From positions 992,001 through 1,056,000 of the forward strand of contig JADJWS010000001.1 in assembly GCA_016716235.1 (NCBI GenBank): a stretch of 64,000 nucleotides of DNA, read 5' to 3'. Under the pieces are notes generated by a model. It was not told the origin of the DNA and did no database searches. It saw only the letters and a program-made list of their open reading frames with translations. Each line of letters begins with the position of its first letter. Within the stretch, counting starts at the first letter, position 1. This DNA comes from Candidatus Defluviilinea gracilis (GTDB lineage Bacteria > Chloroflexota > Anaerolineae > Anaerolineales > Villigracilaceae). A program made the position numbers and the translations under genes. Below, piece by piece: positions 33,809 to 41,973 of this stretch.

Positions 33809-36412
33809 TTAGTCTGACGATCGCGTAAGGACTTTGAGAATCTCGAGCGCTTCCTGCTTGCCGCCGTATCCATTCTCGCCGCCAGGCCCGACGCATGAAG
33901 GACAGCCATCCGCGCAGGCGCACGCGCCGACCAATTCCAATGCGCGGGCGAGGAGTTGATCGTGAAGTTCGAACAATTTCTGGCTGAAACCGATCCCCGC
34001 CGGGATGGAGTCATATAACACGATGGCGGGCATGCCGAAGATTTTATTTTCAACAGGCTCGATGTGCGTTCCCAGATCTGCCGAGTCGCACATCAAAAAT
34101 AACGGCGCGAGATTCGCCAGCACATAGGCAAGCCCCGCCAGCCCGCTTCTCATGCGCACGTTCTGCTCTACTTTATGATGGCAGGATGGGCACAGCGTTG
34201 TGAGATTCTCCACACGATTTGCTTCTTCGCGCGATGCGAACGCGCGGAAAGGGACTTTGTGATGCACATCATGTTGGCGGCTCGACTCCACCGCGCCGCA
34301 TACCTGACAGGTGAACTTGTCTCGCCCGCGGACGCGTTCTCGAATCTTGTCCCAGCCGGGTCCGTAGTCGTTGGGGTCGTTGGACCAAGCCCCAAGGTCG
34401 CGCAGATGCGCGATCGTTTCTTCGGAGAGAGTCAGCCAGTAGCCGGTCGTCTGCAATTCGGAGGGAGGTAAATCCAGCGGTTCCTCGCCAAGATTTTCAT
34501 GGGTGTGCCAGCGTCGTTTGCGAAAGCCGGTCACTTGCGTGGTGATTTTGAGTTCGCCCCATGATTTTGACGCGCCCACGCCCGCTTCGACAGGCTCAGC
34601 GCGGCGCCCGGAATCTTTCACGGGTGGAGGAGGAGATTCCTCCGCGACAGATAACAACTCCACTTCGGTTTGTTGCAACGGCTCGGTGTAGTAATCGCTG
34701 ACGAACGGTTTGAGGCGCGCGATACGCTCCGCCAGATTCAATTCTTCGACCAGATAGGCTTGCGCTTCGTGCAAGTAGACCGCGCCGGGATGAACCATCC
34801 ACACCGCGCTTTCGCCGTCAACGATCCCAATGGTCAATGGTCTGTCGTCGATCGTGGTTTGCAAAACAAAACTTTGCGGAGATGCGGATCGCAGGGAAAT
34901 GTTTGCGGCGGGGTATACGTCTGCCATCCAGAAAAATTTTTCATTCGAGAGATGCGCCTCGCCATTGGAAAGTAGAAAGTGGAGATACTCTTCAATGATT
35001 TCTCCGGATAAAGAGCCGAAGCCTTCGCCTTTTGGAAACGGCAGTTCAAACATGGCGCACCGCAAATGTTCCAGCAAGATCAACAGATGATCGGGGTTGA
35101 TCAACGCTTGCTCAGGCGAGCGCTCGAAGAAATATTCGGGATGATGCGCGAGGAACTGGTCGATGGGGCTGGGAGACGCCACCAGCACACTGACAGCGGA
35201 TTCCAACCCGCGTCCCGCGCGACCGGCTTGCTGTCTCGCCGAAGCGACAGTGCCCGGATAGCCGACGAGGATCGCCGCGCCCAGCCCGCCGATGTCGATG
35301 CCGAGTTCGAGCGCATTGGTAGCAACAACAGTTTTGATCGCGCCGTCGCGGAGTCCTTTTTCGATCTCTCTGCGTTGGCTTGGCAGGTATCCACTGCGAT
35401 ACCCGCGTACCGTCGACCGGGGATTGGGCAGAGACTCGTAGCCAATCAGCGGGGACTCGATGCTTGAGTCTGGGGTGAGTTCGCCTTGTAAATAACTCAG
35501 AATGATCTCAACGCTTCGCCTGGAGCGCGCAAACACCACGGTCTGAACATTGCTGTTGATCAATTCCCGCGCGAGCCGCACCCCTTCGAGCAGGGATGAT
35601 TTCCTTAAGCCCAATGATTCATCCACGAGCGGCGGGTTGTAGAGCAGGAAGTGGCGCGGTCCGCGGGCGGAGCCGTCGTTGTCAATGAGAGTTACCGGTT
35701 CCTCGATGAGTTTTTCGGCGAGTTCTTTTGGGTTGCCAATGGTGGCGGATGCCAAAATGAATTTTGGCGCGCTGTTGTAAAACGCGGCGACCCGTTTGAG
35801 TCTGCGAATTACATTGGCAACGTGAGAGCCGAAGACGCCGCGATAGGTGTGGGCTTCATCGATTACGACGAATTTGAGGTTTGCGAAAAATTCCAGCCAG
35901 TTGGTGTGATGCGGAAGGATGCCGGTGTGAAGCATATCGGGGTTGGTCAACACGATGCGCGCGGTTTTGCGGATGGAGGGGCGGGCGGAGGAGGGGGTGT
36001 CGCCGTCGTAGATTGCGGGCGTCAAGTTCCAGGTTTCAAGTTTCAAGTTGGTAAGCGCGGAAAGTTGATCTTGCGCGAGGGCTTTGGTTGGGAAGAGGTA
36101 TAACGCGCGCGCGTTTGGGTTGGCGAGTAACTCGGAAAAAACCGGCAGGTTGTAGGCGAGCGTTTTGCCCGAGGCGGTGCCGGTGGAGAGGATCATGTTC
36201 TGGTTTTGTTGAGTCGCTGTCCATGCTTCGAGTTGATGCGAGTAGAGGGAGTGAATTCCACTGGCGATGAGGGCTTGGGAAAGCGGGGCAGGCAGACCCG
36301 TCGGAAAAGGATGCGTTTGCGCGGGACGCGGGGGAAACGTCTGCCAGGCAGAGATGTTGGGGGCGGTGGCTTCGTCGCGTTTCCACGAATCCAGTAGTGA
36401 AGTGATGGTCAT
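33809..36412 (-). CDS. MrfA/YprA-type DEAD/DEAH helicase with internal HNH nuclease domain
   Basis: 867 aa; MrfA of Bacillus is about 750. Helicase core: STGTASGKTLAYNLP (motif I), VIDEAHTYRGVFG (II), LASATIGNP (III), NALELGIDIGG (V) and QQAGRAGRG (VI). The C-terminal DUF1998 zinc module has CACADGCPSCVGPGG near 830-845. Between them, at about 685-750, is a complete HNH domain: RDKFTCQVCGAVESS, QHDVHHKVPFRAF, NLTTLCPSCHHKV, with CxxC and CxxCH zinc ligands and the HH of the ββα-metal motif. Two in-frame dispersed repeats are also present: TTTCAAG-type units (about 36023-36052) and a GCTTCGACAGGCTCAGC phrase (about 34587). MrfA acts in mitomycin and cross-link repair. A helicase-nuclease fusion is plausible. 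It lies 4 nt after the flippase gene. Confidence 0.88.
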   Translation of the reverse strand: MTITSLLDSWKRDEATAPNISAWQTFPPRPAQTHPFPTGLPAPLSQALIASGIHSLYSHQLEAWTATQQNQNMILSTGTASGKTLAYNLPVFSELLANPNARALYLFPTKALAQDQLSALTNLKLETWNLTPAIYDGDTPSSARPSIRKTARIVLTNPDMLHTGILPHHTNWLEFFANLKFVVIDEAHTYRGVFGSHVANVIRRLKRVAAFYNSAPKFILASATIGNPKELAEKLIEEPVTLIDNDGSARGPRHFLLYNPPLVDESLGLRKSSLLEGVRLARELINSNVQTVVFARSRRSVEIILSYLQGELTPDSSIESPLIGYESLPNPRSTVRGYRSGYLPSQRREIEKGLRDGAIKTVVATNALELGIDIGGLGAAILVGYPGTVASARQQAGRAGRGLESAVSVLVASPSPIDQFLAHHPEYFFERSPEQALINPDHLLILLEHLRCAMFELPFPKGEGFGSLSGEIIEEYLHFLLSNGEAHLSNEKFFWMADVYPAANISLRSASPQSFVLQTTIDDRPLTIGIVDGESAVWMVHPGAVYLHEAQAYLVEELNLAERIARLKPFVSDYYTEPLQQTEVELLSVAEESPPPPVKDSGRRAEPVEAGVGASKSWGELKITTQVTGFRKRRWHTHENLGEEPLDLPPSELQTTGYWLTLSEETIAHLRDLGAWSNDPNDYGPGWDKIRERVRGRDKFTCQVCGAVESSRQHDVHHKVPFRAFASREEANRVENLTTLCPSCHHKVEQNVRMRSGLAGLAYVLANLAPLFLMCDSADLGTHIEPVENKIFGMPAIVLYDSIPAGIGFSQKLFELHDQLLARALELVGACACADGCPSCVGPGGENGYGGKQEALEILKVLTRSSD

Positions 36413-36416
36413 ATCT

Positions 36417-37433
36417 TCAGACGGGGCTTTCCGGTGGAGTTGGGTTCATATGTAGAATGCGCAATGCCCATCCGCCAATGCCCAGCGGAAACCAGAATGT
36501 GACGCCGCGATATGCCAGCGTGACGATGATCGCCTGACTCCAAGGCACGTTAAGGGAGGAGAGCGCGAGCGGCATAATGCCCTCCACGATGCCAATGCCC
36601 GCGGGGGTGGGGGAAATGACTAAAAATAAATAGGAGATTGCAAACCCGCCGATGATGGTGCCGGCAGAAAAAGGGATTTGAAAGGCAAGGAAGATCGCCG
36701 CCAGCACGCTCATTAACATGGTTTTATTGAGCAGCGCCAATAACATGGGCTTGAGGAATTTCCGATAGTTTTGGGGGAGGGTTTGAAGGTCGGTTGCCAG
36801 TTCGCGGGCGTACTCGCGCATTTTTTCTTCGCTGAGGTAATCGCGATGGAGAAACGGGCGGGCGATACGGTTGAGGAAGCGGGCGATACGCGCCAGGGCG
36901 TTGCCCAACCGTACCTCCGATTTTGATCCAAGGTAGAAGAGAAATCCGAGCAAGGTTGCGATGGAGAACATGATGCCCGAAGCGGTGAGTTCGGCGGCGT
37001 CGAGGTGGTTGCGGCGAAAGAGCACGATCAGTCCCAGCGCAAGCACGCACAGAAAGGCAATGTAATCGAGGAAGATGTATAACATGCTGGCGATCGTCAC
37101 TTTGCCGGTGGGTTGCCCCCTGCGGTTCGCTTCGCTGATGAAGACCGCCACCGCCCCCATCCCCGCGCTGGGCATCACTGTAGAGATAAAATTCCCCGCC
37201 GTAAAAAGAAGCGACAGTCGGTACAGCGTTTCATCCAAGCCGAGGATTCGATATAAGGCTAGGATCGTGGAACCCGCCACCAGTACCCACCCGCTTTCGA
37301 TGAGCAGGGCGAGCAGGATGAACCAGAGGTTTCCGCGCCGGATGGTTTGGAGGATGCTTTCGATTTCGCCGAAACTGAGGTACACAAACCCCGCGCCTAA
37401 AAAGGCAAGCAGGATGACGATGAATTTCCGCAT
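36417..37433 (-). CDS. Flippase-like integral membrane protein (UPF0104/LPG synthase TM region)
   Basis: 338 aa with eight or nine membrane segments. The core GNFISTVMPSAGMGAVAVFISEANRRGQ and SPTPAGIGIVEGIMPLAL match the lysylphosphatidylglycerol synthetase transmembrane domain family (DUF6044/UPF0104). Proposed role: lipid or isoprenoid carrier flipping, not proven. A TATAAT box lies 8 nt before the ATG. The helicase gene follows after 4 nt and is probably co-transcribed. Confidence 0.86.
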   Translation of the reverse strand: MRKFIVILLAFLGAGFVYLSFGEIESILQTIRRGNLWFILLALLIESGWVLVAGSTILALYRILGLDETLYRLSLLFTAGNFISTVMPSAGMGAVAVFISEANRRGQPTGKVTIASMLYIFLDYIAFLCVLALGLIVLFRRNHLDAAELTASGIMFSIATLLGFLFYLGSKSEVRLGNALARIARFLNRIARPFLHRDYLSEEKMREYARELATDLQTLPQNYRKFLKPMLLALLNKTMLMSVLAAIFLAFQIPFSAGTIIGGFAISYLFLVISPTPAGIGIVEGIMPLALSSLNVPWSQAIIVTLAYRGVTFWFPLGIGGWALRILHMNPTPPESPV

Positions 37434-37441
37434 GGTGAAAG

Positions 37442-37447
37442 ATTATA
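37442..37447 (-). promoter_or_regulatory. -10 box for leaderless flippase-helicase operon
   Basis: TATAAT on the minus strand, 8 nt before the ATG at 37433. Confidence 0.5.
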
Positions 37448-37458
37448 CACAAGCAAAC

Positions 37459-37491
37459 AAAAAACATCGGAATACAGCTCCGATGTTTTTT
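37459..37491 (-). terminator. Intrinsic terminator after the YugP-type protease gene
   Basis: AAAAAACATCGGA / TCCGATGTTTTTT stem with a 7-nt loop and a T run on both strands. Confidence 0.8.
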
Positions 37492-37517
37492 GGCGTGGGG
37501 CAATGATGGCTTGATTG

Positions 37518-38243
37518 TTAATCGTCGCGCCTGCCCATGCCGATGACAAGAAACACGTAGTACAGCAGTTGCATCACGGCGGTGAGCAGACCGGCGACAT
37601 AGGTGAGCGCGGCGGCGTTCAACACTTGATTCACGCCGCGTTGTTCTTCCTCCGAGCGGATGATGCCCGCTTCAGCCACCAGTCGTTTTGCGCGCGCCGA
37701 GGCGTTAAGTTCCACGGGGAGGGTGGCGAGCGCGAAGAGCGCGCCGCCCGCGAAGAAGAAGACTCCGAGCCAGGCCAGTTCGGTGAAGCGGAAGATCAGC
37801 CCGGCGAGGATGAGGATCCAGCCGAGGTTCGAGCCGATGTTGACCATCGGGACGAGCGCGGAGCGGAATTTCATGGGGAGGTATCCTTCCGCGTCTTGCA
37901 TCGCGTGACCGAGTTCATGCGCGGCGACCGCCACCGCCGCAACCGACGGGCTGTTTGCCACGTTCGGCGAAAGGTAGAGGGTTTTATCTTGCGGGTTGTA
38001 ATGGTCGGTGAGATTGCCGCCCACGCCAAGCACGCGCACGTTCCGCAATCCGTCTGCGCCCGCTTCGCCCACGTACGCCGAACGCGAGATGAGTTGTTGC
38101 GCGGCTTGCGCGCCGGTGAGCCCACTGCTTGCGCGAATTTGGCTCCATTTGTTGTAGGCGTGTTTCACATACCAGGAGGCGATGCCCATCAAAAGCATGG
38201 ATGGGAGCGCGACGCACAATAAATAGGTTGGGTCGAAAAACAT
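37518..38243 (-). CDS. YugP-type zinc metallopeptidase, membrane-bound
   Basis: 241 aa. HExxH motif in VAAHELGHAMQDAEGY near residue 120. Membrane segments lie at the N-terminus (YLLCVALPSMLLMGIASWYV), centre (GWILILAGLIFRF, GVFFFAGGALFALATLPVE) and C-terminus. The sequence LGVGGNLTDHYNPQDKTLYLSPNVA matches the neutral zinc metallopeptidase family (Zn_peptidase_2, YugP). Ribosome-binding site AAGGAG. The substrate is unknown; such proteins are thought to take part in membrane protein quality control. Confidence 0.9.
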   Translation of the reverse strand: MFFDPTYLLCVALPSMLLMGIASWYVKHAYNKWSQIRASSGLTGAQAAQQLISRSAYVGEAGADGLRNVRVLGVGGNLTDHYNPQDKTLYLSPNVANSPSVAAVAVAAHELGHAMQDAEGYLPMKFRSALVPMVNIGSNLGWILILAGLIFRFTELAWLGVFFFAGGALFALATLPVELNASARAKRLVAEAGIIRSEEEQRGVNQVLNAAALTYVAGLLTAVMQLLYYVFLVIGMGRRDD

Positions 38244-38258
38244 TTTATTCTCCTTGTA

Positions 38259-38290
38259 AGCTTCACAGGTCTCAAAGACCTGTGAGGTCT
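38259..38290 (-). repeat. AGACCT-type palindrome between S41 and YugP genes
   Basis: CTTCACAGGTCT and AGACCTGTGAGG form a stem nearly identical to the hairpin at 1758-1790. No T run follows on the minus strand. Confidence 0.6.
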
Positions 38291-38297
38291 GACGCCT

Positions 38298-39554
38298 TTA
38301 CTTCCCTGCGATCAAATCTAACAACACTTCTACGGCTTTATCCAGTTGCGGATCGCGGTTGTTGGCGGCATCGTCTTCCGTCAATTCTACGATGAAATCA
38401 GGGGTTAAGCCTATGCCGTCAATGAGTCGTTCTTTCGGTGTGAGCCATCGGGCGACGGTCACACGCGCCGCGCCGTTTTCGCCCGAGAGCGGAATCCATT
38501 GTTGCACCGAGCCTTTGCCGTAGCTGATCACGCCGACGAGTTTCGCGCGTCCGTAATCTCTCAGCGCGCCCGCGAGAATTTCAGAAGCGGAGGCGGAACC
38601 TTCATTCACCAGCACAACGATGGGAAGGTCGGTGGCGCGCCCGTTGCCCAGCGCGTTGTAGGTGTCGCGCGTGCCGTCGCCGTATTGCTCATAGAGAATC
38701 ACGCCTTGGTCGATGAATTCGGAAGCCACTTCAATGGAGGTTTGTAGGTATCCGCCGCCGTTATTGCGCAAGTCGATGATGATGCCCTTCGGGTTTTGAG
38801 GGAGGAGTTCTTCCAGCGTTGTGTTGAGTTCGCTGGTGGTCTTATCGCCGAACTGGTTGATGTCGATGTAAGCGATGTCGTTTTCGAGCATCTTGCCGGT
38901 CACGCTGGGGATGGTGATCTTGGCGCGGGTGATGATGAATTCCAGGGGTTCTTCCTGACCTTCGCGCGCCACGCTCAAGGTGACGGTTGTGCCCGCGGGA
39001 CCGATGACTTTCTGACGCGCCTCTTCCGGCGGTGTGCCGGTCATATCCACGCCGTCGATGGCGATGATCAAGTCTCCGGCTTTCAGCCCTGCCGCTTCGG
39101 CGGGCGAGCCTTCGATAGGGCTGATGATGGATAGATACTCTCCGGTGGTATCCACGAACGCGCCGATGCCTTCGTATTCACCGGAAAGCGCCGAGGTTTC
39201 GGTCTCATACACGACCGGGTCCATGTAAAAGGTCTGCTTGTCGCCGACCGCTTCCATCATGCCGCGGATCGCGCCGCGCATCAGCGCCACATCGTCCAGC
39301 GGCTGATCGACGAATTCGCTGTGGACGATATTCCACGCCTCCCAGAATGGGGCGAACAGGGTCTGCATGTCTTCCGGGGTGGCAGAGAGTTGCTCCGGCG
39401 CGGCGGTGGGTTGCAGCGGAAACAAGTCGTTGACGATCGGCGGTTGCGAGCCGCCCGGGATGAAAAACCCGACGAGAATCCCCGCCGAGAATACGCCCGC
39501 GAGCAGGATCAACCCCACGAACAAGCCGAGTATGATTTTGATGGATTTATTCAC
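38298..39554 (-). CDS. S41-family C-terminal processing peptidase with PDZ domain
   Basis: 418 aa. N-terminal membrane anchor (ILGLFVGLILLAGVFSAGILVGFFI), PDZ domain about 120-205 (IISPIEGSPAEAAGLKAGDLIIAIDG), then the S41 domain with the nucleophile in NEGSASASEILAGAL and the Lys in SYGKGSVQQWIPL. Family role: extracytoplasmic tail-specific proteolysis. GTG start with CGGAGG upstream. Complete C-terminus (DKAVEVLLDLIAGK). Confidence 0.93.
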   Translation of the reverse strand: MNKSIKIILGLFVGLILLAGVFSAGILVGFFIPGGSQPPIVNDLFPLQPTAAPEQLSATPEDMQTLFAPFWEAWNIVHSEFVDQPLDDVALMRGAIRGMMEAVGDKQTFYMDPVVYETETSALSGEYEGIGAFVDTTGEYLSIISPIEGSPAEAAGLKAGDLIIAIDGVDMTGTPPEEARQKVIGPAGTTVTLSVAREGQEEPLEFIITRAKITIPSVTGKMLENDIAYIDINQFGDKTTSELNTTLEELLPQNPKGIIIDLRNNGGGYLQTSIEVASEFIDQGVILYEQYGDGTRDTYNALGNGRATDLPIVVLVNEGSASASEILAGALRDYGRAKLVGVISYGKGSVQQWIPLSGENGAARVTVARWLTPKERLIDGIGLTPDFIVELTEDDAANNRDPQLDKAVEVLLDLIAGK

Positions 39555-39589
39555 GAATGCCTCCGTTTAGTTGCCTATGTAAGAAAGTG

Positions 39590-39729
39590 TCTGAAACGTC
39601 GAAACCTGCAATCTCGTCATATCATTCTGAGTGACGCCTCGCGCCACGAAGAATCTTTGATGCGCCATCAAGACTTCAAACGGGAGCAGAGATTCTTCAC
39701 TCCCTTCAGTCGTTCCATTAGACTTGAAG
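39590..39729. repeat. ATTCTGAGTGACG / GATTCTTCACTC dispersed repeat next to the IS110 relic
   Basis: The phrases CATTCTGAGTGACGCC and GAAGAATCTTTGATGCGCC, then AGATTCTTCACTCCCTTCAG, are parts of a common dispersed repeat. Its expected continuation (TTCAGAATGAC) appears at the far side of the IS110 relic, at 40907-40917. Confidence 0.5.
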
Positions 39730-40908
39730 TAGTATTGGAGTTGCCAAACAAGGGCTGAACAAGTCTAGAGCCGCTCACGAGGCAAACGCCGAGTCAAACT
39801 CAAATTCTGAAGCAGACCCAGCCCTTGTTGTGAACTATGCTTGATCAGTATTCAAGCCTGAAAGGCTAGTAATGGAGAATGCACGTTCACAAGTTGGCAA
39901 ACCCAATACCCAAGTCCAAAAGAGGTTCAGAATGACAACATTTGTATCCTTTGTAGGTGTCGATATTGCATCCGCTTCTTTCTGGCCAGTGTTGGAACAC
40001 AGCCGGAAAGTCACGGTCAAACCAACGAAATTCGAGAATGACGAAAATGGTTTCGTCTCCTTTCTCGGCTGGTTGCAGGAACACAACCTGAACGAAAGCA
40101 CCGTGGTGTGTATGAACACAGGCGCTATAGTGAAGGCTGGCACTTCCAAGCCAGTGGTTATGGTGGCGGTCGAACCGCCGTTGAACATCCAGCGCAAGTT
40201 TCCTGTGAACGCTTCCAAAACCGATGAACTGGACTGCCAGTATATCGCCGAGAGCCTGCGCATGCGGACAAACTCTCCTTGTGGAAACCGAGAGCCGAGA
40301 TTTTGGAGCAAGTCAAGCTACTGTTGACCACCGCCAGCACTTTTCGGTACAGTTACGGGACATAAGAACGCCTGGCACGCGATCCACCGCAAGAAGGTCT
40401 CGTCTGAACTTGCCAAGCACTCTCACCAGAACAGACGAGCAGATTACCAAGTCCATCAAAGAGATCGATAAGGATCCGTCGTTTGATTGAAAGGATCCAA
40501 CCTTCAAACAGACCCTGCCTGCCTGGCATCGGGCGCAACTCGCCGCTCACTTACTGATCCTCATGCAGGAAACACTCGATCCAAGAAGTTTGGCGGCTTT
40601 CATCGGCATCTGCCCGATCAAGCATGAAAGTGGCTCTTCCTCTACTCGGCTCCAACTTCACGACACTTTGGGCCCAAAGTTACGCAAACTCCTTATGGCG
40701 GCCTGCCCGTGCGTACGCACAAAAAGCAGTTTCAGCAATACTTTTACCGCAAAGTCGCGGATGGCAAGCACAAAAACTGGCCCTCAACAACATCCAAAAC
40801 AAGTCCTCAAGATTGCTTGTGCGTGTCCCTCGCAACAACCCTACCTTCCCAACTATGTTGCTGTCAATCCCCTGGTTTTTCAAAAAACCTTGACGGCTTC
40901 ATAGTATT
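39730..40908 (+). mobile_element. Decayed IS110-family insertion sequence
   Basis: Boundaries are tentative. The short direct repeat TAGTATT is found at 39730-39736 and 40902-40908, and the two flanks join into one dispersed-repeat phrase. About 140 nt of non-coding DNA precede the transposase, the position where IS110 elements carry the bridge RNA. There are no long inverted repeats, as expected for IS110. Confidence 0.55.
39872..40904 (+). pseudogene. IS110-family transposase, frameshifted
   Basis: The N-terminal part (39872-40327) reads FVGVDIASASFWPVLEH, then FLGWLQEHNLNESTVVCM and KTDELDCQYIAESLR, matching the DEDD (RuvC-like) domain. The usual Glu of the E-x-T-G motif is missing (VVCMNTGA). 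After frameshifts and an internal stop near 40490 the C-terminal part resumes (40563-40904): LAAFIGICPIKHESGSSSTR, LGPKLRKLLMAA, as in the Transposase_20 domain with its catalytic Ser region. Clearly non-functional. Confidence 0.8.
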
Positions 40909-40918
40909 CAGAATGACA

Positions 40919-41117
40919 TGAGCATGGTTTTCCTAAGATACTATGCCGTGATTAATGTTTGCTGAATTATGCGCAACGAATCTATTTAAATGATGTAAGC
41001 GGATCATTGGATTTTCTGTTCCGACGCCGAAGTCAGAAATATATCATCCCTTCGGGATTTGATTTTGGCTTGGATAAATTCTACAATCTTGCCATCCCTT
41101 CGGGATTGTTAATTTCC
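40919..41117. repeat. Intergenic region with CCCTTCGGGAT repeats
   Basis: No gene. Two copies of CATCCCTTCGGGATT lie at about 41046 and 41093, 47 nt apart. The first is part of a 20-nt phrase also found inverted at about 4130. MITE copy C begins right after the second copy. Confidence 0.6.
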
Positions 41118-41268
41118 GGCTCTACTGTTATTAACGGGAAAGCCCAAAAACCTTAGCCACAGATTTCACAAATTCACACGGATTGTTTAAAACATTCGTG
41201 AACATCCGTGTAAATTCGTGGCAAAGAATCTTCCTGCGAGTCGTAATCCCGTCAGAAACGGGAGAGCC
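41118..41268 (+). mobile_element. MITE-like element, GGCTCT family, copy C with 8-bp target duplication
   Basis: 151 bp, ends GGCTCTACTG and CGGGAGAGCC. Flanked by the exact direct repeat TAATTTCC (41110-41117 and 41269-41276). Its last base (41268) contributes the G of the TAG stop codon of the HAD gene. Confidence 0.92.
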
Positions 41269-41900
41269 TAATTTCCCAACAATATCGGTAAACGAGTCCA
41301 ATCGGTCAATACGCCGCTCGCTTCGGAGGTGGGTTCATCGGTTCCGTACAAAATGCTTGCCATGCCTACATCCAATGCGGCGCGGGTGGTGCGCGACAGG
41401 TCGTCGATCATCACGCACTTGCGCGGGTCGGGTTCGTCGGCAAGTTCCTGCGCAATGGCAAAGGATTCGGGCATGGGCTTGCAATACGGCGCGACCGCGT
41501 TGATATCCACGATGCCGGTGAAGAGATCGCCGAGGTCGAGCGCGGCGAGGACGCGTCGGGCGTGATTAGCGTCGGCGTTGGTGAAGACCAGTTTCCGTTG
41601 GGGAAGCGAAGCGATTATGTCCCGTTGAATCGGGTTGGGGGTGATGTAATCGCCGAGAGGCAGAGCATGAACAAAGGCGAGAAAATCATCCGTATCGATC
41701 TTGTGCCGCGCCTGTAAACCTCGCAACGTGGTGCCATACATTTTGAAATACTGTTCGCGCAAGGCGGGCGCGTCTTTTTCAGGGATGCCCATGCGCTCGA
41801 TCATATATTGCTGGATGCGCCCGCGGATCGCCTGCCATAAACCGTTGGAGTTTGGGTAGAGCGTGTCGTCGAGGTCGAAGAAGAGGGTTGAGAATCGCAT
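41268..41900 (-). CDS. HAD-family hydrolase, pyrimidine 5'-nucleotidase-like
   Basis: 210 aa from the ATG at 41900 (FFDLDDTLYPNSNGLW). A longer frame to 42161 is antisense to mutL. Motif I is DLDDT, motif II is LVFTNADANHARRVL, the Lys is in YCKPMPESF and motif III is CVMIDDLSRT. The helical cap (MIERMGIPEKDAPALREQYFKMYGTTLRGLQ) is like yeast Sdt1/Phm8 and bacterial pyrimidine 5'-nucleotidases. A TATAAT box lies 6 nt before the ATG. The stop TAG is formed by TA of the target duplication plus G of MITE copy C. Without the MITE the frame would end in TAA at the same codon. Confidence 0.88.
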   Translation of the reverse strand: MRFSTLFFDLDDTLYPNSNGLWQAIRGRIQQYMIERMGIPEKDAPALREQYFKMYGTTLRGLQARHKIDTDDFLAFVHALPLGDYITPNPIQRDIIASLPQRKLVFTNADANHARRVLAALDLGDLFTGIVDINAVAPYCKPMPESFAIAQELADEPDPRKCVMIDDLSRTTRAALDVGMASILYGTDEPTSEASGVLTDWTRLPILLGN

Positions 41901-41906
41901 CGGGCG

Positions 41907-41912
41907 ATTATA
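41907..41912 (-). promoter_or_regulatory. -10 box for leaderless HAD gene
   Basis: TATAAT on the minus strand, 6 nt before the ATG at 41900. It is part of the divergent HAD/mutL promoter region. Confidence 0.55.
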
Positions 41913-41961
41913 AAATACTCGCCCGTTTCTTGCGCGCGAAAAATCGGCTGTCAAGGGCGGG

Positions 41962-41967
41962 TATAAT
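41962..41967 (+). promoter_or_regulatory. -10 box for leaderless mutL
   Basis: TATAAT, 6 nt before the ATG at 41974, with no Shine-Dalgarno sequence. Confidence 0.6.
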
Positions 41968-41973
41968 CGCGTC

